Assembly: GCA_964019425.1 (NCBI GenBank)
Contig: OZ025792.1
Location: 1,240,001-1,304,000 of the forward strand
DNA from: Flectonema sp. DT1601
Lineage: Eukaryota > Euglenozoa > Diplonemea > Diplonemida > Diplonemidae
DNA length: 64,000 bases
Direction of reading: 5' to 3'
Under the pieces are notes generated by a model that was not told the DNA's origin, made no database searches, and was given only the letters and a program-made list of their open reading frames with translations. A program made the translations under genes and the position numbers. How positions within the stretch are numbered: position 1 is the first letter of the stretch; each line of letters begins with the position of its first letter. Positions 23,191 to 34,600 of this stretch are shown in pieces.

Positions 23191-23309
23191 CTGTTTGGAA
23201 AAATAAATTTTTAAAAATAAAAATTAAAAAAAGGGTGCAAAATCCTGATAAAGGAATAGGTTAGTTTCACTGCAACGATTCTCCTTTTACTCCTGACGTT
23301 TTCACATAC
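23191..23309 (-). other. Possible 5'UTR intron of the FKBP gene
   Basis: GATCAG followed by GTATGT at 23309 makes a good donor, and CCAAACAG ending at 23191 a good acceptor; a second acceptor (TTTATCAG) lies near 23246, downstream of a CTAAC branch-like word. Both lie upstream of the ATG, so only the leader is affected. Confidence 0.4.
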
Positions 23310-23948
23310 CTGATCTGAATGAAAAAAAATAATTATTATTAATTGCTGTTGTTTTTTTTTTAAATAACATCTACAATTGAAATTACTGAGTAGTTCTACA
23401 GAATTAGATTATTAAATTTTCTTTTTTTTTTTTTTTTGAAATACAATTTGCTTTCCCCCCTTCCATCACCTTCGGTTCTTCTTATTTTTTTTTGATTGTT
23501 AAATAAATATGGATTGCTGCTTCACACACATCACCGTATTATGGTATGTTTGATTGTTTGAGAAGTACAAATAAAAAGATTTAAGGGTTTGCGCAATGGC
23601 GTGAAATTTATGTTTTTTTTTTTTTTTTTTTTTTGAGTTGATTTTTTTTTTAAAATAAATATTGGAGGGAAAGCTCTGAATCATAAAAATAAGAAAAGGG
23701 AATAACAACGCAACAAGGTAAGCTAATATCTCGCGAAAGGGAATCAGCTCCGTTTTTTTTTTTAAAAGCAGGAGTTCTGAATTTGTCAATTACCTCAGGA
23801 AGAATGGATTTTTTTTTTTTTTTTTTTAAACTCCTTGGAGCTCTAACAATCATTAAATAACAAAAAATGAATAAATCTACAAACAGTGGTGGGGGGAGGT
23901 AACTTTGAATATCAAACCAACTGAAGGGAAACAATCCCACAGACGATA
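23310..23948. other. Homopolymer-rich intergenic region
   Basis: Contains T tracts at 23422-23437, 23613-23634 and 23809-23827. The minus-strand frames of 96 codons here are lysine or isoleucine-rich translations of these tracts. No gene recognised. Confidence 0.5.
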
Positions 23949-25199
23949 CTACATTGGTGAATCCGATGATGTTAGACCCAACATCTCACTGTTTATTATT
24001 ATTTTAATTGGTTTATAATATTCTATCAACAGGCAAAGAATAGAAATAACATACCGACGCTTGCGCAACCTTTCAAGAAGTTCATCGAGCGGAGGAGGAG
24101 AAGAATCAGCAGGGGATGCAATCATAGAAATTGGTGTGGTGTTAGGAGCAGGTGACTTTGGTGAAATCGTACCCAACGGCATGGCTCCGTAACCTCCAAA
24201 AGAGTTAACAGGGCCAGTGTCTTGAGTGACTGATTTCTTCTTTTCTTCAGCAGCATGTGCAATCTTAACAGATCTCGGGTTCAGATGTGGCGTCGGCTGA
24301 AGGGAATCTTCTTCGATTTTCTGCATTTCAGTTCGTAGATTCTCTCTCCGTTTTTCACGCTTTGCCCTCCACTCGTCAGTTCGCATCGCTAACGGTTTGT
24401 CGCTACTCTTCGATCGCTTTGCCAAAGTTGAAATTTCTGGTTTGCGCATCAACTTCTTGTCATGTTCTTCTTCGACCTTCTTTCTGTTGGCAATTTCACT
24501 TTCGCGTTTTTTCTTTTGTGCCATTCCTCTACTGTATAGATCTCTTCCACCAGCATCCTGAATAGCACCACCACAACCATTATTCATGCCAGGAACTGAT
24601 GGTCTTGAAAACCTCGGTGAGTCTGTTCTACGAGAAGAGTGGAGTGGCGTTGAGTGAGCAGCTTGTTCGATGTGAGGTTGCGGCTCGTCGTACGGTTGGA
24701 ACTCACTCATCTGGACGATAGGATGTGCGCTGGTTTCTGGGAGGTCGAGGGAACCCAAGGTCAAGTCAATTCCGAAAGTTTCATCTTTCTTGGTGATTGC
24801 AGTGGCATTCATTGAATCGTCAAGTGATATTGCTACTGAATCAAGTGATACCCCCTGGTAGTTAGCGAGGGCTTGCGTGTTTCTTTCAAGTCTGACAGCA
24901 TCTTTCTGCAAAGTTTCAATTGATGAAGTCAAAGTTTTCAAAGTACTCGTCGTCAGATCCTTCAACTGTCTTTCATGACCTGCTCCACCAGACCCTCTGA
25001 GGGATACCATCTCTTCTCTCATTTCATGAAGAAGTTGTGCGTGACCTAATAGAAGTGCTCCTTGTTTCTCAATAAGACTACCTTGGTGTTTTACAGTTGT
25101 TCTTAGTTCACCCAACTCCCTCATCATATTAGAGTTGTTAGACATAGTTGTGGATGTTGGCGTCTTTGACCTCCCAACTGGGGTGGCTGAGCGCGGCAT
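23949..25199 (-). CDS. Unknown coiled-coil protein
   Basis: Exons 25199..24055 and 23988..23949, joined across a 66-nt GTATGT intron, give 394 aa; the second exon supplies only the last 13 residues (EMLGLTSSDSPM end). Residues ~20-115 read as a coiled coil (MRELGELRTTVKHQGSLIEK and on), residues ~200-300 are highly charged with KKKRESEIANRKK-type runs, and the rest is Ser/Pro-rich. No membrane span or catalytic motif. Such architecture is common in flagellar and cytoskeletal proteins, but that is only a guess. Start is the first ATG, preceded by a G/C-poor leader. Confidence 0.65.
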   Translation of the reverse strand: MPRSATPVGRSKTPTSTTMSNNSNMMRELGELRTTVKHQGSLIEKQGALLLGHAQLLHEMREEMVSLRGSGGAGHERQLKDLTTSTLKTLTSSIETLQKDAVRLERNTQALANYQGVSLDSVAISLDDSMNATAITKKDETFGIDLTLGSLDLPETSAHPIVQMSEFQPYDEPQPHIEQAAHSTPLHSSRRTDSPRFSRPSVPGMNNGCGGAIQDAGGRDLYSRGMAQKKKRESEIANRKKVEEEHDKKLMRKPEISTLAKRSKSSDKPLAMRTDEWRAKREKRRENLRTEMQKIEEDSLQPTPHLNPRSVKIAHAAEEKKKSVTQDTGPVNSFGGYGAMPLGTISPKSPAPNTTPISMIASPADSSPPPLDELLERLRKRRYVISILCLLIEYYKPIKIIINSEMLGLTSSDSPM

Positions 25200-25964
25200 T
25201 TCCTATTACAAATATAGACTTCAAAAGTATCACCTTTTTAGAAGACACCTTTTGAGAAATAATTGAGCTCAGCAACAGCCCTCGTTCGTGTAATGTTCCT
25301 GAAATGGGGAATAATGGATAACTGAATTCAATTATTTTTAAAAAAAAAATGAAAAAGGACAAAAAGACAAAAAAAATAATAATAATGTATTATGTTGGTC
25401 AGTGGGGTTGGAAAGTTGTTTGCCTAAAGTAGTCACTAACGCGCAAACTACACAGCACGCTGCCACACTCCAACACAAAAAACGAGACTCAAAACTAACA
25501 AAAACAAATACCAACTTGGAACAAGATTCAAGTGTGAAACTGTAGTAATTTAACATGTGGATACTATCTTTTATTTTATATAATTGTACCCCTTACAAAC
25601 ACATCCTATTTGTGTTCTAACTTAACCGTTTAATTCAGACAACTGAAACAGAAAGAGAGAAAAAGAAATCTACAAAAGAAATTAAAAAGAAATGGTCAGT
25701 TTTCATGGCAGAAAGACATAAGAAAAGAATTAGAAAAGAAAAGAGAAATATGAAAAAACGGCATCGCAACCTCGTTGGTTAATTCACCAAAGGCTTCGAA
25801 CTGGGTACGTTTTTTCATATTTCAAGGAAATAAAGATTATTTATATTGAAAAATACGATACGCTAGAGATTCTAATCTGGAATTGTCCAGTTTCATTTCC
25901 TTTTGTTTTTTTCCCCCTCCTTTCTTTCTTTTAACTCAATGCTTGCATGCAGTGGAACGTGCCG

Positions 25965-26378
25965 GGCTTATAGCCTACCTCACGAAGATATGAGTATACC
26001 TATTGTAAACTAACGTAACAAGACAGTAACGATGGCATGAAGCCGACCACTGTCAGTCACGCAGTTTAATAATAAATATTTTTATTCGAAAGAACTGAAA
26101 AAATATGGAAAAGGGGAAAATATAAAATAAATTAAACAAAAAACTCGACAACAGTAAGATGAAAGTTATCACAAAGAGAAGACAGTAAAGGAAAAGTATC
26201 ATACAAATGGAACCGCAGGATTAATTCTTACTTCAGCGTGGTGTCAACCTGGCATGTAGCCGACTGAAGAACATATTAAACCCATCAACAACAGAACCTA
26301 TGATTGGCTCATTTTTTCCCACAACGCAGTACCAAACCAACAAGTAACTAGGAAGGAAGTGAATGGTGGCTTGAAGCC
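25965..26378. repeat. Cluster of four GGCWTRWAGCC motifs
   Basis: Copies at 25965-25975 (GGCTTATAGCC), 26034-26044 (GGCATGAAGCC), 26251-26261 (GGCATGTAGCC) and 26368-26378 (GGCTTGAAGCC). Each can form a short 3- or 4-bp stem. Copies two and three share the extended word AGCCGAC. Their role is unknown. Confidence 0.6.
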
Positions 26379-26838
26379 AGTTGCCTCATAAGGCTATAAA
26401 TAAATAAAGTTAACCAGATTCAACACTCTACAGGGAGGTAGTGGGAAGAAATAACTGGGGGAAAAGAAAAGAACCCGAAGGCACAGAAGAGCAAGACAAC
26501 ACAAAAGCGAATCGGTCATTCATTTTGAACCGATGTTCTTTTTGTTTTGTTTGTTTCTTCTATTTTACTTAACGTGGGTATCAGAAAATGAATAAGAGAG
26601 GAATAGTTAATAAACTACCACATGAACGGATGCACCGAAGAGAATGAAATTCCTCTTAAGGGACCCCTTTGTGCAGTAGCATAAAACAATGAAAATCACG
26701 ACCTGTTTTGGTGGGAATAGGAAAAAAGAAAAAAAAAAAGGGTTGAAAGGCAAACTAGCTAAACCATTCACAGCTGGGGTGCTGTGGATACGTTTTTTTT
26801 TTTTTTTTTTTTCTCTGTGTCATGGCTGTAGCGCCTAT

Positions 26839-26927
26839 ATGGCTCTTTAAATAAAAGGCTGAGGTTGAAAAAAAAAAACATCTACAGCTCACCAAAAAAT
26901 AGCACATATTTTTATTAAAAGAGCCAT
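26839..26927. repeat. 18-bp inverted repeat
   Basis: Arm ATGGCTCTTTAAATAAAA at 26839-26856 pairs with the reverse complement at 26910-26927, with one mismatch and a 53-nt loop. It lies about 230-320 bp downstream of the PqiA-fusion stop, so it may fold in that gene's 3' UTR or mark a terminator or processing site. Confidence 0.6.
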
Positions 26928-27154
26928 GTCGAACAAAAACTATGGTCTAACCATGTTGTGTTTTTATAACATAAAGAGTTTAAGAAAAGAATAATATACA
27001 TAAATAGAAAAACCGTAATAACAAAGTCGGTAACTATGCCATTGCATGAAATGACTTTCGTGGTAGCTTCTTAAGAAGCAACGGTCGATTAGAACGCTCT
27101 AAAGTCTTTAAGAGACCTTTAATTAATCCAAAGGTGATTAAGAAATAATTTTTA

Positions 27155-30100
27155 TCACACTCCCTCACGAGGGGTTAACGTTGCTGTGCTCTGGCTAAGT
27201 CGTTTGGCATCCGTCGAGTGTTCCATTTGTTTGATTAATTTGTCAGCGCTTTTCCAAGTGACTTGGAATGCAACATTACTCATTACTGCAGCAGAAAATA
27301 AAATCCAACACCCCGGAAGCAGATCTGCTCCGACATTAAAACACTTCGCAGATGGGAGGGCGAGGGGTCCCTGCAGGTCTGACATGATTGTGTTAATTTG
27401 ATCACAAGCTGACCCGATCATGAATTGCGAGAATTCAGGTATTTCCATCAACGCTGCAATCAGAGCAACAACAAATACTTCCAAACTAGACCAAGCTGCG
27501 ATTATTTCATTAGAAAAAAATAATAACTTTTGTTCTCTAATCCTCAATGGTGCTAACCAAAGTACTCCAAGTAAAAACAGTTGCAAGACGGGCATGCAGA
27601 AGGCGAACAAGACAAATGCAAACATGAGATAGAAATAACCCATATATCCAGCCATGCTAGGCCCAGCCTGATTCCACATTGCAACGGCTACAGAGAACAC
27701 TGAATAAGGTTTGTGTTGAGAATTAGGATCGGTGGCAAGTAAAAAACCACCAGCAAGACCTTCAAATTGAAAAGAAAAACTGTGAACTGAACATCCAAGA
27801 AGAACCAGTGTCAAGGCGACAAATAACAGAAAAACTACAAAAAATGAAACGACAGGATTTTGAAAGGATGAGAGCACTCTACGAGTTGGATCACTTTTTC
27901 CAACCTGAAGCCACGACTGTTTATAACCTTCATCATACTCAAGACAGTTTCTGTGGCAGATTATCTGAATATGATTAAGTATTAAAGTAGCAATAGCAGC
28001 TGTTAAGAATCCATACATTCCATAACAAGGATCAATAACTAATTCCACATCAAATGTCGAAGGTGTTGTAAACTCCCATTCGGGACTCGGCAAAAACGAC
28101 ATTCTAAAAGCGACCATCATCATTACCATCATAAAGTCATCAACAAGAGACCATTTACCTAATATATCAATCACCCTTAGAACATATCCACGTGTTCCAC
28201 GACTGATTCTTTCTGGAGAAACAAACCAACAAAACAGTAATATCAATAGTTTTACGTACGGCCAAACTCCAGAGAACACTGCAACGATAACACCCAAAGC
28301 GTAGGCCTTGCCATTGTACATGTTGCTTATTGTAGACGCCAAGGTGTATTGAAAAACATTATTGAGTCTTACTTCTGAACCAAAAAGAAGTACAACAGCG
28401 TGGACTCGAGCACCCAATAAGATATTTGCCGTTAGAAATACTGCTGTTGTCATTAATATACCAATCGGCATTCCAACGCGAACTTTAAGAGGTATCGCTG
28501 GATGGCAGTATAATGCTTTATATTTCGATTCATAAATCTCAGGTGCCAGGAGATCTTCAGTCTCGCTGGGGGTTTCGGAGTCAGCGTCGGTGTCGCAGCC
28601 TTTTTGGATTTCATTCACATCGGAGTTGGATCTGCTGTCAACTGAATTCTTACTCTTACAACAACCAATAGTAAGGAATATTAAACCAATAAATAAAGCT
28701 GTTCCATAAACACCAACAAATACTTCCCAATTCTGCATTGCATCAGATACCTCTGTGTGTTCATGAGTTGGGGTTGGTGTCGGTGGAGATGATGTCAACT
28801 CAGTCATGTCGACATCACACGAACGACCTGCTCTTTGAATTACATTATTGAGAATGTGTTGTGTAGCATTCCTTCCCATAATTGTATTTATTATTTTAGA
28901 CATGTTGTTGAGTCCGTTAGTTAATTGAAGACGTCCACCATGACTTTGAAAAGCGTTAATAAAGTCCTCAAGACCAGGAAGTCCAAGTTGACTGTGCACT
29001 GAGACTTTAGTTGATATAATTTCACTCATATGAAACAAAAAGTCTTGAATCTGAAATCCGTTGTTCACATCCAATAATGATATCAAACAACTCGGGCTAA
29101 ACAACTTTGAGATCGGAAGACTGCGATACTGCTTACGAAGTAGTTTTGTTACAGTTGTCAACCCGGCGTTTAAATCTGAAAATGTGATATTCAGCGAAAG
29201 CTTACCTTCAAATGGAGGCTGATCGTTACCTCCTGTAAATGAAATATTCAACATCGATATAATGAAATTTAAATCAAATAACGAAGCAGAGCTATTCAAG
29301 TTTGTCGCAACAAAATCTGGGACAAGAATTTTTACTGAATCTTGTTGTTGATTAAGGTTTGATACAGATAGTTGTTTGATGTGAATTGAGAGAACACCTC
29401 CTCCAATTGGTAGCGATCCACCCACAACATGATTAAGAATGTTGTATTCACTAATACCTAAAGTATTCAGTAAAGCTGACAATGACATCCCGTGTCCAGA
29501 TGAAAACAAACCGTTTACAATCCAATCAGCAGCATCTATAACAATACTCTCATTTAGTTGAATATATTTATTATTATTATTGTCAGGTATCTTAGATGGA
29601 GGAGTACAGTTGCATTTACTTTGATTCATAAAAGGATTGAGAACATCACTAACAATCTTATCAACAGAAGTAACTTCAGATCCAATCACATACGGAACTT
29701 TATATCTCAACACATCTAAACTAAAGATAGAATTCATAATTGTTAACATTCCATTGATAGGTTTATCCAAACCTGGGATAATTCCAGACTGTGATAAACT
29801 TGATAAACTTGAAGCCTTCACAGTCACTGTGGAAATATTAAATCCAATTAAGGGAAACGTCAAACACTCTACGTACTTTATCAGTGGTAAGATTCCTTTA
29901 GACTTTGGAAAATTCAAATCCGCAATAAATATTTCCGATAATCTACTTGGGTCTGCTGCCATCAACATCGATAATGAAATTGATAATTCCTTCAAACCAG
30001 ACAAAGTGATTACAGCGTTAGATGAAACATTAAATCCCGTGACAGGATTTGTTAAAGTCACCAGTAACTTCACATCCGCACTGATGTCAGTTAGAGTTGC

Positions 30101-31153
30101 TGTCGTAAAGATTGAATAGTTACCAACAGATTTTAAATCAATATCAGCAACTGAATCCAACCCATGCAACATAACTTCCGTAACAGAAACCTTCACACCA
30201 ATGTCACTATCATCTATCACTGTGATGTCATCCATTCCAATCTCGTTTAGTATGTTCCATTCTTCATTTCCATGTTGATCTTCAGTTGTCTGATCAATAA
30301 CAGCAGTATTCTGTTTTTCATCTCTCACAGGGGATCGAACTGAGTCGCTGAAATGATGACTCATCGGAAGCTGCTTAGAACGGTATAAAATCATAGAATT
30401 CGGATAATCGACAGGTTGGTGTGGATGGTCACCCCAAAGAGAGGAGTCGTCTACTGACATGCCAAATGCTGTTTTTCCAGATGGCTGTGGAGCTGAGAGG
30501 ACATTAGTTGCAATATTAGAAATTATATTTAAAGTCTTTGATTTATTAGTGTTGAATAATGAATGACCGATGTTGGAATATTTCTGTTCTTGGATTGCTG
30601 CGACATCGTTTGGGTTGGGGTCGTAGACGTGTGAACGCATTTGTTTTTTCAATTTCAATACTTCATTGAAAAGACTACCAGGAATACTCTTCCAACAAAA
30701 AACAGAAGCAAGATTATGATTAATCCATTCTTTTACTACTGTTCTTGTTAGATAAGAGAATCCAGTTATGGTTGTTTTAGTTTTCTTAATCTCTGAATGA
30801 CAGTAGCCGTATGCCCAGTCACTGTTGTTATGAACAGAACTCACACTTGAATTGTACTGCAAATCCTTTATTTGAATAGAAATGTTTCCAGCATCTCCCT
30901 TCCCAACTGTAACAGAGAGTTCTGTTGTTAAATCACATTCAAGTTGTACATTTACTTCATCTGAATCTCCGTTACTAATCACCAGATTTGAGATGGTTAC
31001 GTCCGATACTGTCCCTGGTCCTATTTTTATATTATTTGTTACATTCATATCAGGTATACTGAATACTCGATCTTGCAGTAAGTTATTTATTGTTGTGTAG
31101 TCATCAGCTGTAGAAGAGGCTGCCATCACTATCAATAAAGCACTTAGTATCAT
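27155..31153 (-). CDS. BPI-like ectodomain fused to PqiA membrane domains
   Basis: A single-exon gene of 1332 aa. The chosen ATG at 31153 begins a signal peptide (MILSALLIVMAASSTADD); the 77 upstream residues in frame look like leader sequence. Residues ~20-800 form an N-glycosylation-rich ectodomain whose alternating beta pattern, with repeated segments about integration of SNLVIS and DLQYNSS type, resembles the LBP/BPI/CETP (TULIP) lipid-binding fold. A membrane span near residue 835 follows (ALFIGLIFLTIGCC). The C-terminal ~450 residues carry two PqiA-like blocks: GVWPYVKLLILLFCWF with a GTRGYVLRVIDILGKWSLVD segment, then CMPVLQLFLLGVLWLAP with a FSNEIIAAWSSLEVF segment. Bacterial PqiA works in lipid traffic with MCE proteins. 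A surface lipid-handling role is inference. The ectodomain assignment is the weaker part. Confidence 0.7.
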   Translation of the reverse strand: MILSALLIVMAASSTADDYTTINNLLQDRVFSIPDMNVTNNIKIGPGTVSDVTISNLVISNGDSDEVNVQLECDLTTELSVTVGKGDAGNISIQIKDLQYNSSVSSVHNNSDWAYGYCHSEIKKTKTTITGFSYLTRTVVKEWINHNLASVFCWKSIPGSLFNEVLKLKKQMRSHVYDPNPNDVAAIQEQKYSNIGHSLFNTNKSKTLNIISNIATNVLSAPQPSGKTAFGMSVDDSSLWGDHPHQPVDYPNSMILYRSKQLPMSHHFSDSVRSPVRDEKQNTAVIDQTTEDQHGNEEWNILNEIGMDDITVIDDSDIGVKVSVTEVMLHGLDSVADIDLKSVGNYSIFTTATLTDISADVKLLVTLTNPVTGFNVSSNAVITLSGLKELSISLSMLMAADPSRLSEIFIADLNFPKSKGILPLIKYVECLTFPLIGFNISTVTVKASSLSSLSQSGIIPGLDKPINGMLTIMNSIFSLDVLRYKVPYVIGSEVTSVDKIVSDVLNPFMNQSKCNCTPPSKIPDNNNNKYIQLNESIVIDAADWIVNGLFSSGHGMSLSALLNTLGISEYNILNHVVGGSLPIGGGVLSIHIKQLSVSNLNQQQDSVKILVPDFVATNLNSSASLFDLNFIISMLNISFTGGNDQPPFEGKLSLNITFSDLNAGLTTVTKLLRKQYRSLPISKLFSPSCLISLLDVNNGFQIQDFLFHMSEIISTKVSVHSQLGLPGLEDFINAFQSHGGRLQLTNGLNNMSKIINTIMGRNATQHILNNVIQRAGRSCDVDMTELTSSPPTPTPTHEHTEVSDAMQNWEVFVGVYGTALFIGLIFLTIGCCKSKNSVDSRSNSDVNEIQKGCDTDADSETPSETEDLLAPEIYESKYKALYCHPAIPLKVRVGMPIGILMTTAVFLTANILLGARVHAVVLLFGSEVRLNNVFQYTLASTISNMYNGKAYALGVIVAVFSGVWPYVKLLILLFCWFVSPERISRGTRGYVLRVIDILGKWSLVDDFMMVMMMVAFRMSFLPSPEWEFTTPSTFDVELVIDPCYGMYGFLTAAIATLILNHIQIICHRNCLEYDEGYKQSWLQVGKSDPTRRVLSSFQNPVVSFFVVFLLFVALTLVLLGCSVHSFSFQFEGLAGGFLLATDPNSQHKPYSVFSVAVAMWNQAGPSMAGYMGYFYLMFAFVLFAFCMPVLQLFLLGVLWLAPLRIREQKLLFFSNEIIAAWSSLEVFVVALIAALMEIPEFSQFMIGSACDQINTIMSDLQGPLALPSAKCFNVGADLLPGCWILFSAAVMSNVAFQVTWKSADKLIKQMEHSTDAKRLSQSTATLTPREGV

Positions 31154-31620
31154 TTTTTCGGTAATATGGAAAACTGTTTTAATGAAAAAAATGAAACATA
31201 ACACCGACATTCTAATAAACAATGTGTGACTACAGTGTATAACACTGCGAATTGTTTTCTTATGAAAGGGCTTAAATATGGCTTTAAAGGGGAGGGGAAG
31301 GGGGTGAGCCTGAATTACGTAAACGACAATCAAAATTATTAGTAACCGACTATGAACAAGTGGTAGGGGGGTGTAGCAACCCACCCGTTAAGCAAAAGGA
31401 ACGGGTTGCATTGGGTGCCATTGCAGGCACAAATATATTAAGAAAACGACTTTTTAAAAAAAAGATAAAAAGAGAAGGAAATCATTTCATAATTTAACGA
31501 TGGAAATCCGGAAATGAAAATGAAACAAATCGATACGACTATTTGAGTGTTGTGTTTGCAGAAAGGAGAGGGTTGTACGGAATGAAGTCATCGTACCACC
31601 GAAAATTTAAAATAACCAAA
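31154..31620. other. Intergenic region between dynein 3' end and PqiA-fusion start
   Basis: About 470 bp, AT-rich with G-rich patches near 31290 and 31370. The in-frame extension of the PqiA-fusion ORF into this stretch lacks a better start. Nothing else recognised. Confidence 0.4.
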
Positions 31621-34600
31621 TTACGTATCACTATTCAAACAACAAGCAACAGAATTCAACACCCAATGAGATAAATGTTCTGATGTTGATAAGTCTGCAT
31701 CAAAAACATGACCAACACCAGCAGCACTCTTCCTTCCTTGAGTTACATAAACTGGAGTTAAGAATGTTCCAGCTCGTTTTATTTTAGCTGTCTCTTTTGG
31801 AATGATGGCCAATATTGGTAAATCAACAATAAGTTGTTTAGCAGCCTGAACACCTAATTGGTGTTTGTCACTATCCCAACTTGCTCCTTCCAAATACAAC
31901 CCACGGACATAGGCACCATCTTCTAAACGTGTTTTCACATCTTTTGCGGTTTTAAAGTCAGTTACACGAGTAAAGATACTTGACTTATCAAGAGGCCATT
32001 TGTATTTACGACATGTAGTTTGTACGAGAGCCGCAATATAAGAATCAGGAATCATAATACCTGATAGCCATATCACTGTAGGTTCACCATTATCAATCCA
32101 TTCTGAGTATTGAGCATGTCTCGATTTAAAATGGATAATCCAAGATCCCAGACCTTTTCTAGTGTCTGGTGCCTTTCTTCTCCATGACGGAGGTAGAGCT
32201 CCACTTAAAAGAGCGGATGCTAACTCATCGAGGTCAGCACTCATTCCGATTACACCTGCTAAAGCTTTGAGAAGTTCTTTTAAAGAGTCGACCATTGTTG
32301 TTACTAAAGTATTCCACCTTTCTATCTCTTGAAGAAGAACTACCTGTGCTGGTGATAAGAATCCATCTGATTCTGCTTTCTTCTTTTGTTGCATCATTAC
32401 GAGTTTTCTATCAATTGGTGCTGGGACTTGTGATGTGATTTCTTCACTGAGTTTCTTAAGTTGGTCATCTTTACTTTCTCCTCCACCAGAGCTAGCAGTA
32501 GCACTAGATCCACTAACAGCTTGAACCTGAAGAAGATTACCCCAAAGTGATCTAGTCATGGTTGTTAAATATCCAATCTCTGCATTCGGATGTAATCCAA
32601 ACACTTCAGGACTGTTATCATTTCTCATCTCACGAATCTGATTAACATACGCCTCTCTTGGTAGTTCTTGTGAGAAGTCTGTACTTCCTGTTATGATTTG
32701 TGGTGTTTTGATACGAACAATAATAACAATAATAATAACTATAAAAACATACCAACAGGTAAAGAGTAATCACACTCCGAATCCATGTAGAAATGAAACG
32801 GTTGAAAGGTATCGAAGAGGAAGTCACCAAAGTACTCTTGAAGATAAACAAGAACTACTCTGCGATCCCAGTCATCAGAAACACGTCCTCCGTACATTGC
32901 TTCTCCAACAAGGTAACGAAGTGTCTCCCAAGGAATTCCAGATTGATCTTCCCAAGCCTTTGTTAAGTAAGTGCACATTAGTAACATGGAAATTGTAAAA
33001 TCAGTTTCGTTAAAATCATAAATAACATTCCATCCTAACTTTCCATACTTGCGGCGCTCCTGTACGACAGCATGGAAGAATGCGAGAGTAAAGACTAAAG
33101 GTTTGAAAGCAGGATGGGGACACTCTTCTAGAACCTCTTCTGTTACCTTAACAAAGTTCATCGTCATATTCATTTTAAGACCATCAGGTGGTTCAAATAC
33201 AACTTTTAGAGATCTTTGTAAGATACCAAGTGGAAACCCTTCAGAAGGCTCTGTTGTTAACCAAAGTCTAAACTCTGGATGTGGTTTAGCGTCACGCTTT
33301 TCAAGAGTCTTCTCAATTTCTTTCATCCAATCAATTAATAAATGACAATTCTGTAACAGAACCCAATGCCCACGTACTGAACCTTGTTCTACTAAGTTCA
33401 TAGCAATTGATCCTTGACCTTGACCAAGAGAGAGAGCCTTCAGTCTTGAGTCTTTCATTTCCATTCTCTGAGCTAACTTATCAATTTCTTCTGTTGGATT
33501 AGCACCGGGTGTTGTTATACAAACAATTGGACTGGTAGCTGAACTCTGAGCGAATACATCCCTCAAATCAGGTTTATACGGAATAGCGTATGTTGGTCCT
33601 AACTCAGGAGTTACACTAATAAAGTTACCGACAGCTAAGTAAACCCTGTCAACTCTAAAACAACGAAGAAGACAGAGCTTCTGAAATGGATTTAATGACG
33701 TGTCGTACCCACCTGGTAATATAACCTTCTCTCCTTCAGGTGCTTGAAGACAAAACCAATCATGCCAAGTATCCGCATTGTTGGTCAACACTGTTGGAAG
33801 GTTTGCAAAAGCGTCAGATGTAAGACTAAGTCTGCATAAGTCATTCCAAGCTAATTCTGTTATCCAACTTAATGATGGTTTTGGTGGAAAGTTCTTATCT
33901 GGAAGAACACATCCTTTCAGAAAGAAGTCAAGTTCATTAGGATTCATTGCATCATGACCACCTAGAATACGAGCTGTCATAAGAAATGCAAACAACCTAA
34001 CATGAACTTGGAATATTCCCATACAAACATATTGATATAAACATCTTGTGAGATACACAATAATATTCTCAAGTCGTTGTTCAGGTTCAAAGTGTCCTTC
34101 AGATCTTTCTAAAGAGACTTTAAAGACGTCATGAAGGAAAGCAGCTAATGAATATTCATACATACTATTGATGGCTGATATTCCAGCGATACAAAAGAAT
34201 AGAATTGCTCCTCGTTTTGCGACAGGTAGGTAGTCTTGCCTGGCTCTGTCGATGTCTTTCTTAGTAGCGAGGGCTGATTCTAATTTCTGTGCGATGTCTT
34301 CAGCAGAACACTTTGTCTCTTCCAACGTTGAAATGAGGTCGTCGTTGTCAATAATCTCACCTTGAGCAAGAGATAATTCTCTAATCAATGTGTCCTCTAA
34401 TTGTTGAAGAGTTTGTTTGTTCTCAGCCATGCTATGAATCAACTCTTCACTATGTCTCGCTAAGTCATTTCTTTCACTCAGAACAACTTCATTCAGAAGT
34501 TGGTCTCTAAGACCATCAAGAGTTACTCCGAAATTAATGACCATACTCTTACCAAAGATCTCAGGGGTGTAGTTTGGGTTGCTAAGTTTTGTAGTCATAA

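Larger units (their letters stand above)
25200..27154. other. Gene-free interval with repeated hairpin motif
   Basis: Nearly 2 kb without a convincing ORF, between the PqiA-fusion gene's stop and the coiled-coil gene's start. It holds four copies of GGCWTRWAGCC at 25965-26378, a 20-nt T tract at 26793-26812 and an inverted repeat at 26839-26927. Minus-strand frames near 25138-25556 are short and unconvincing. Confidence 0.55.
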
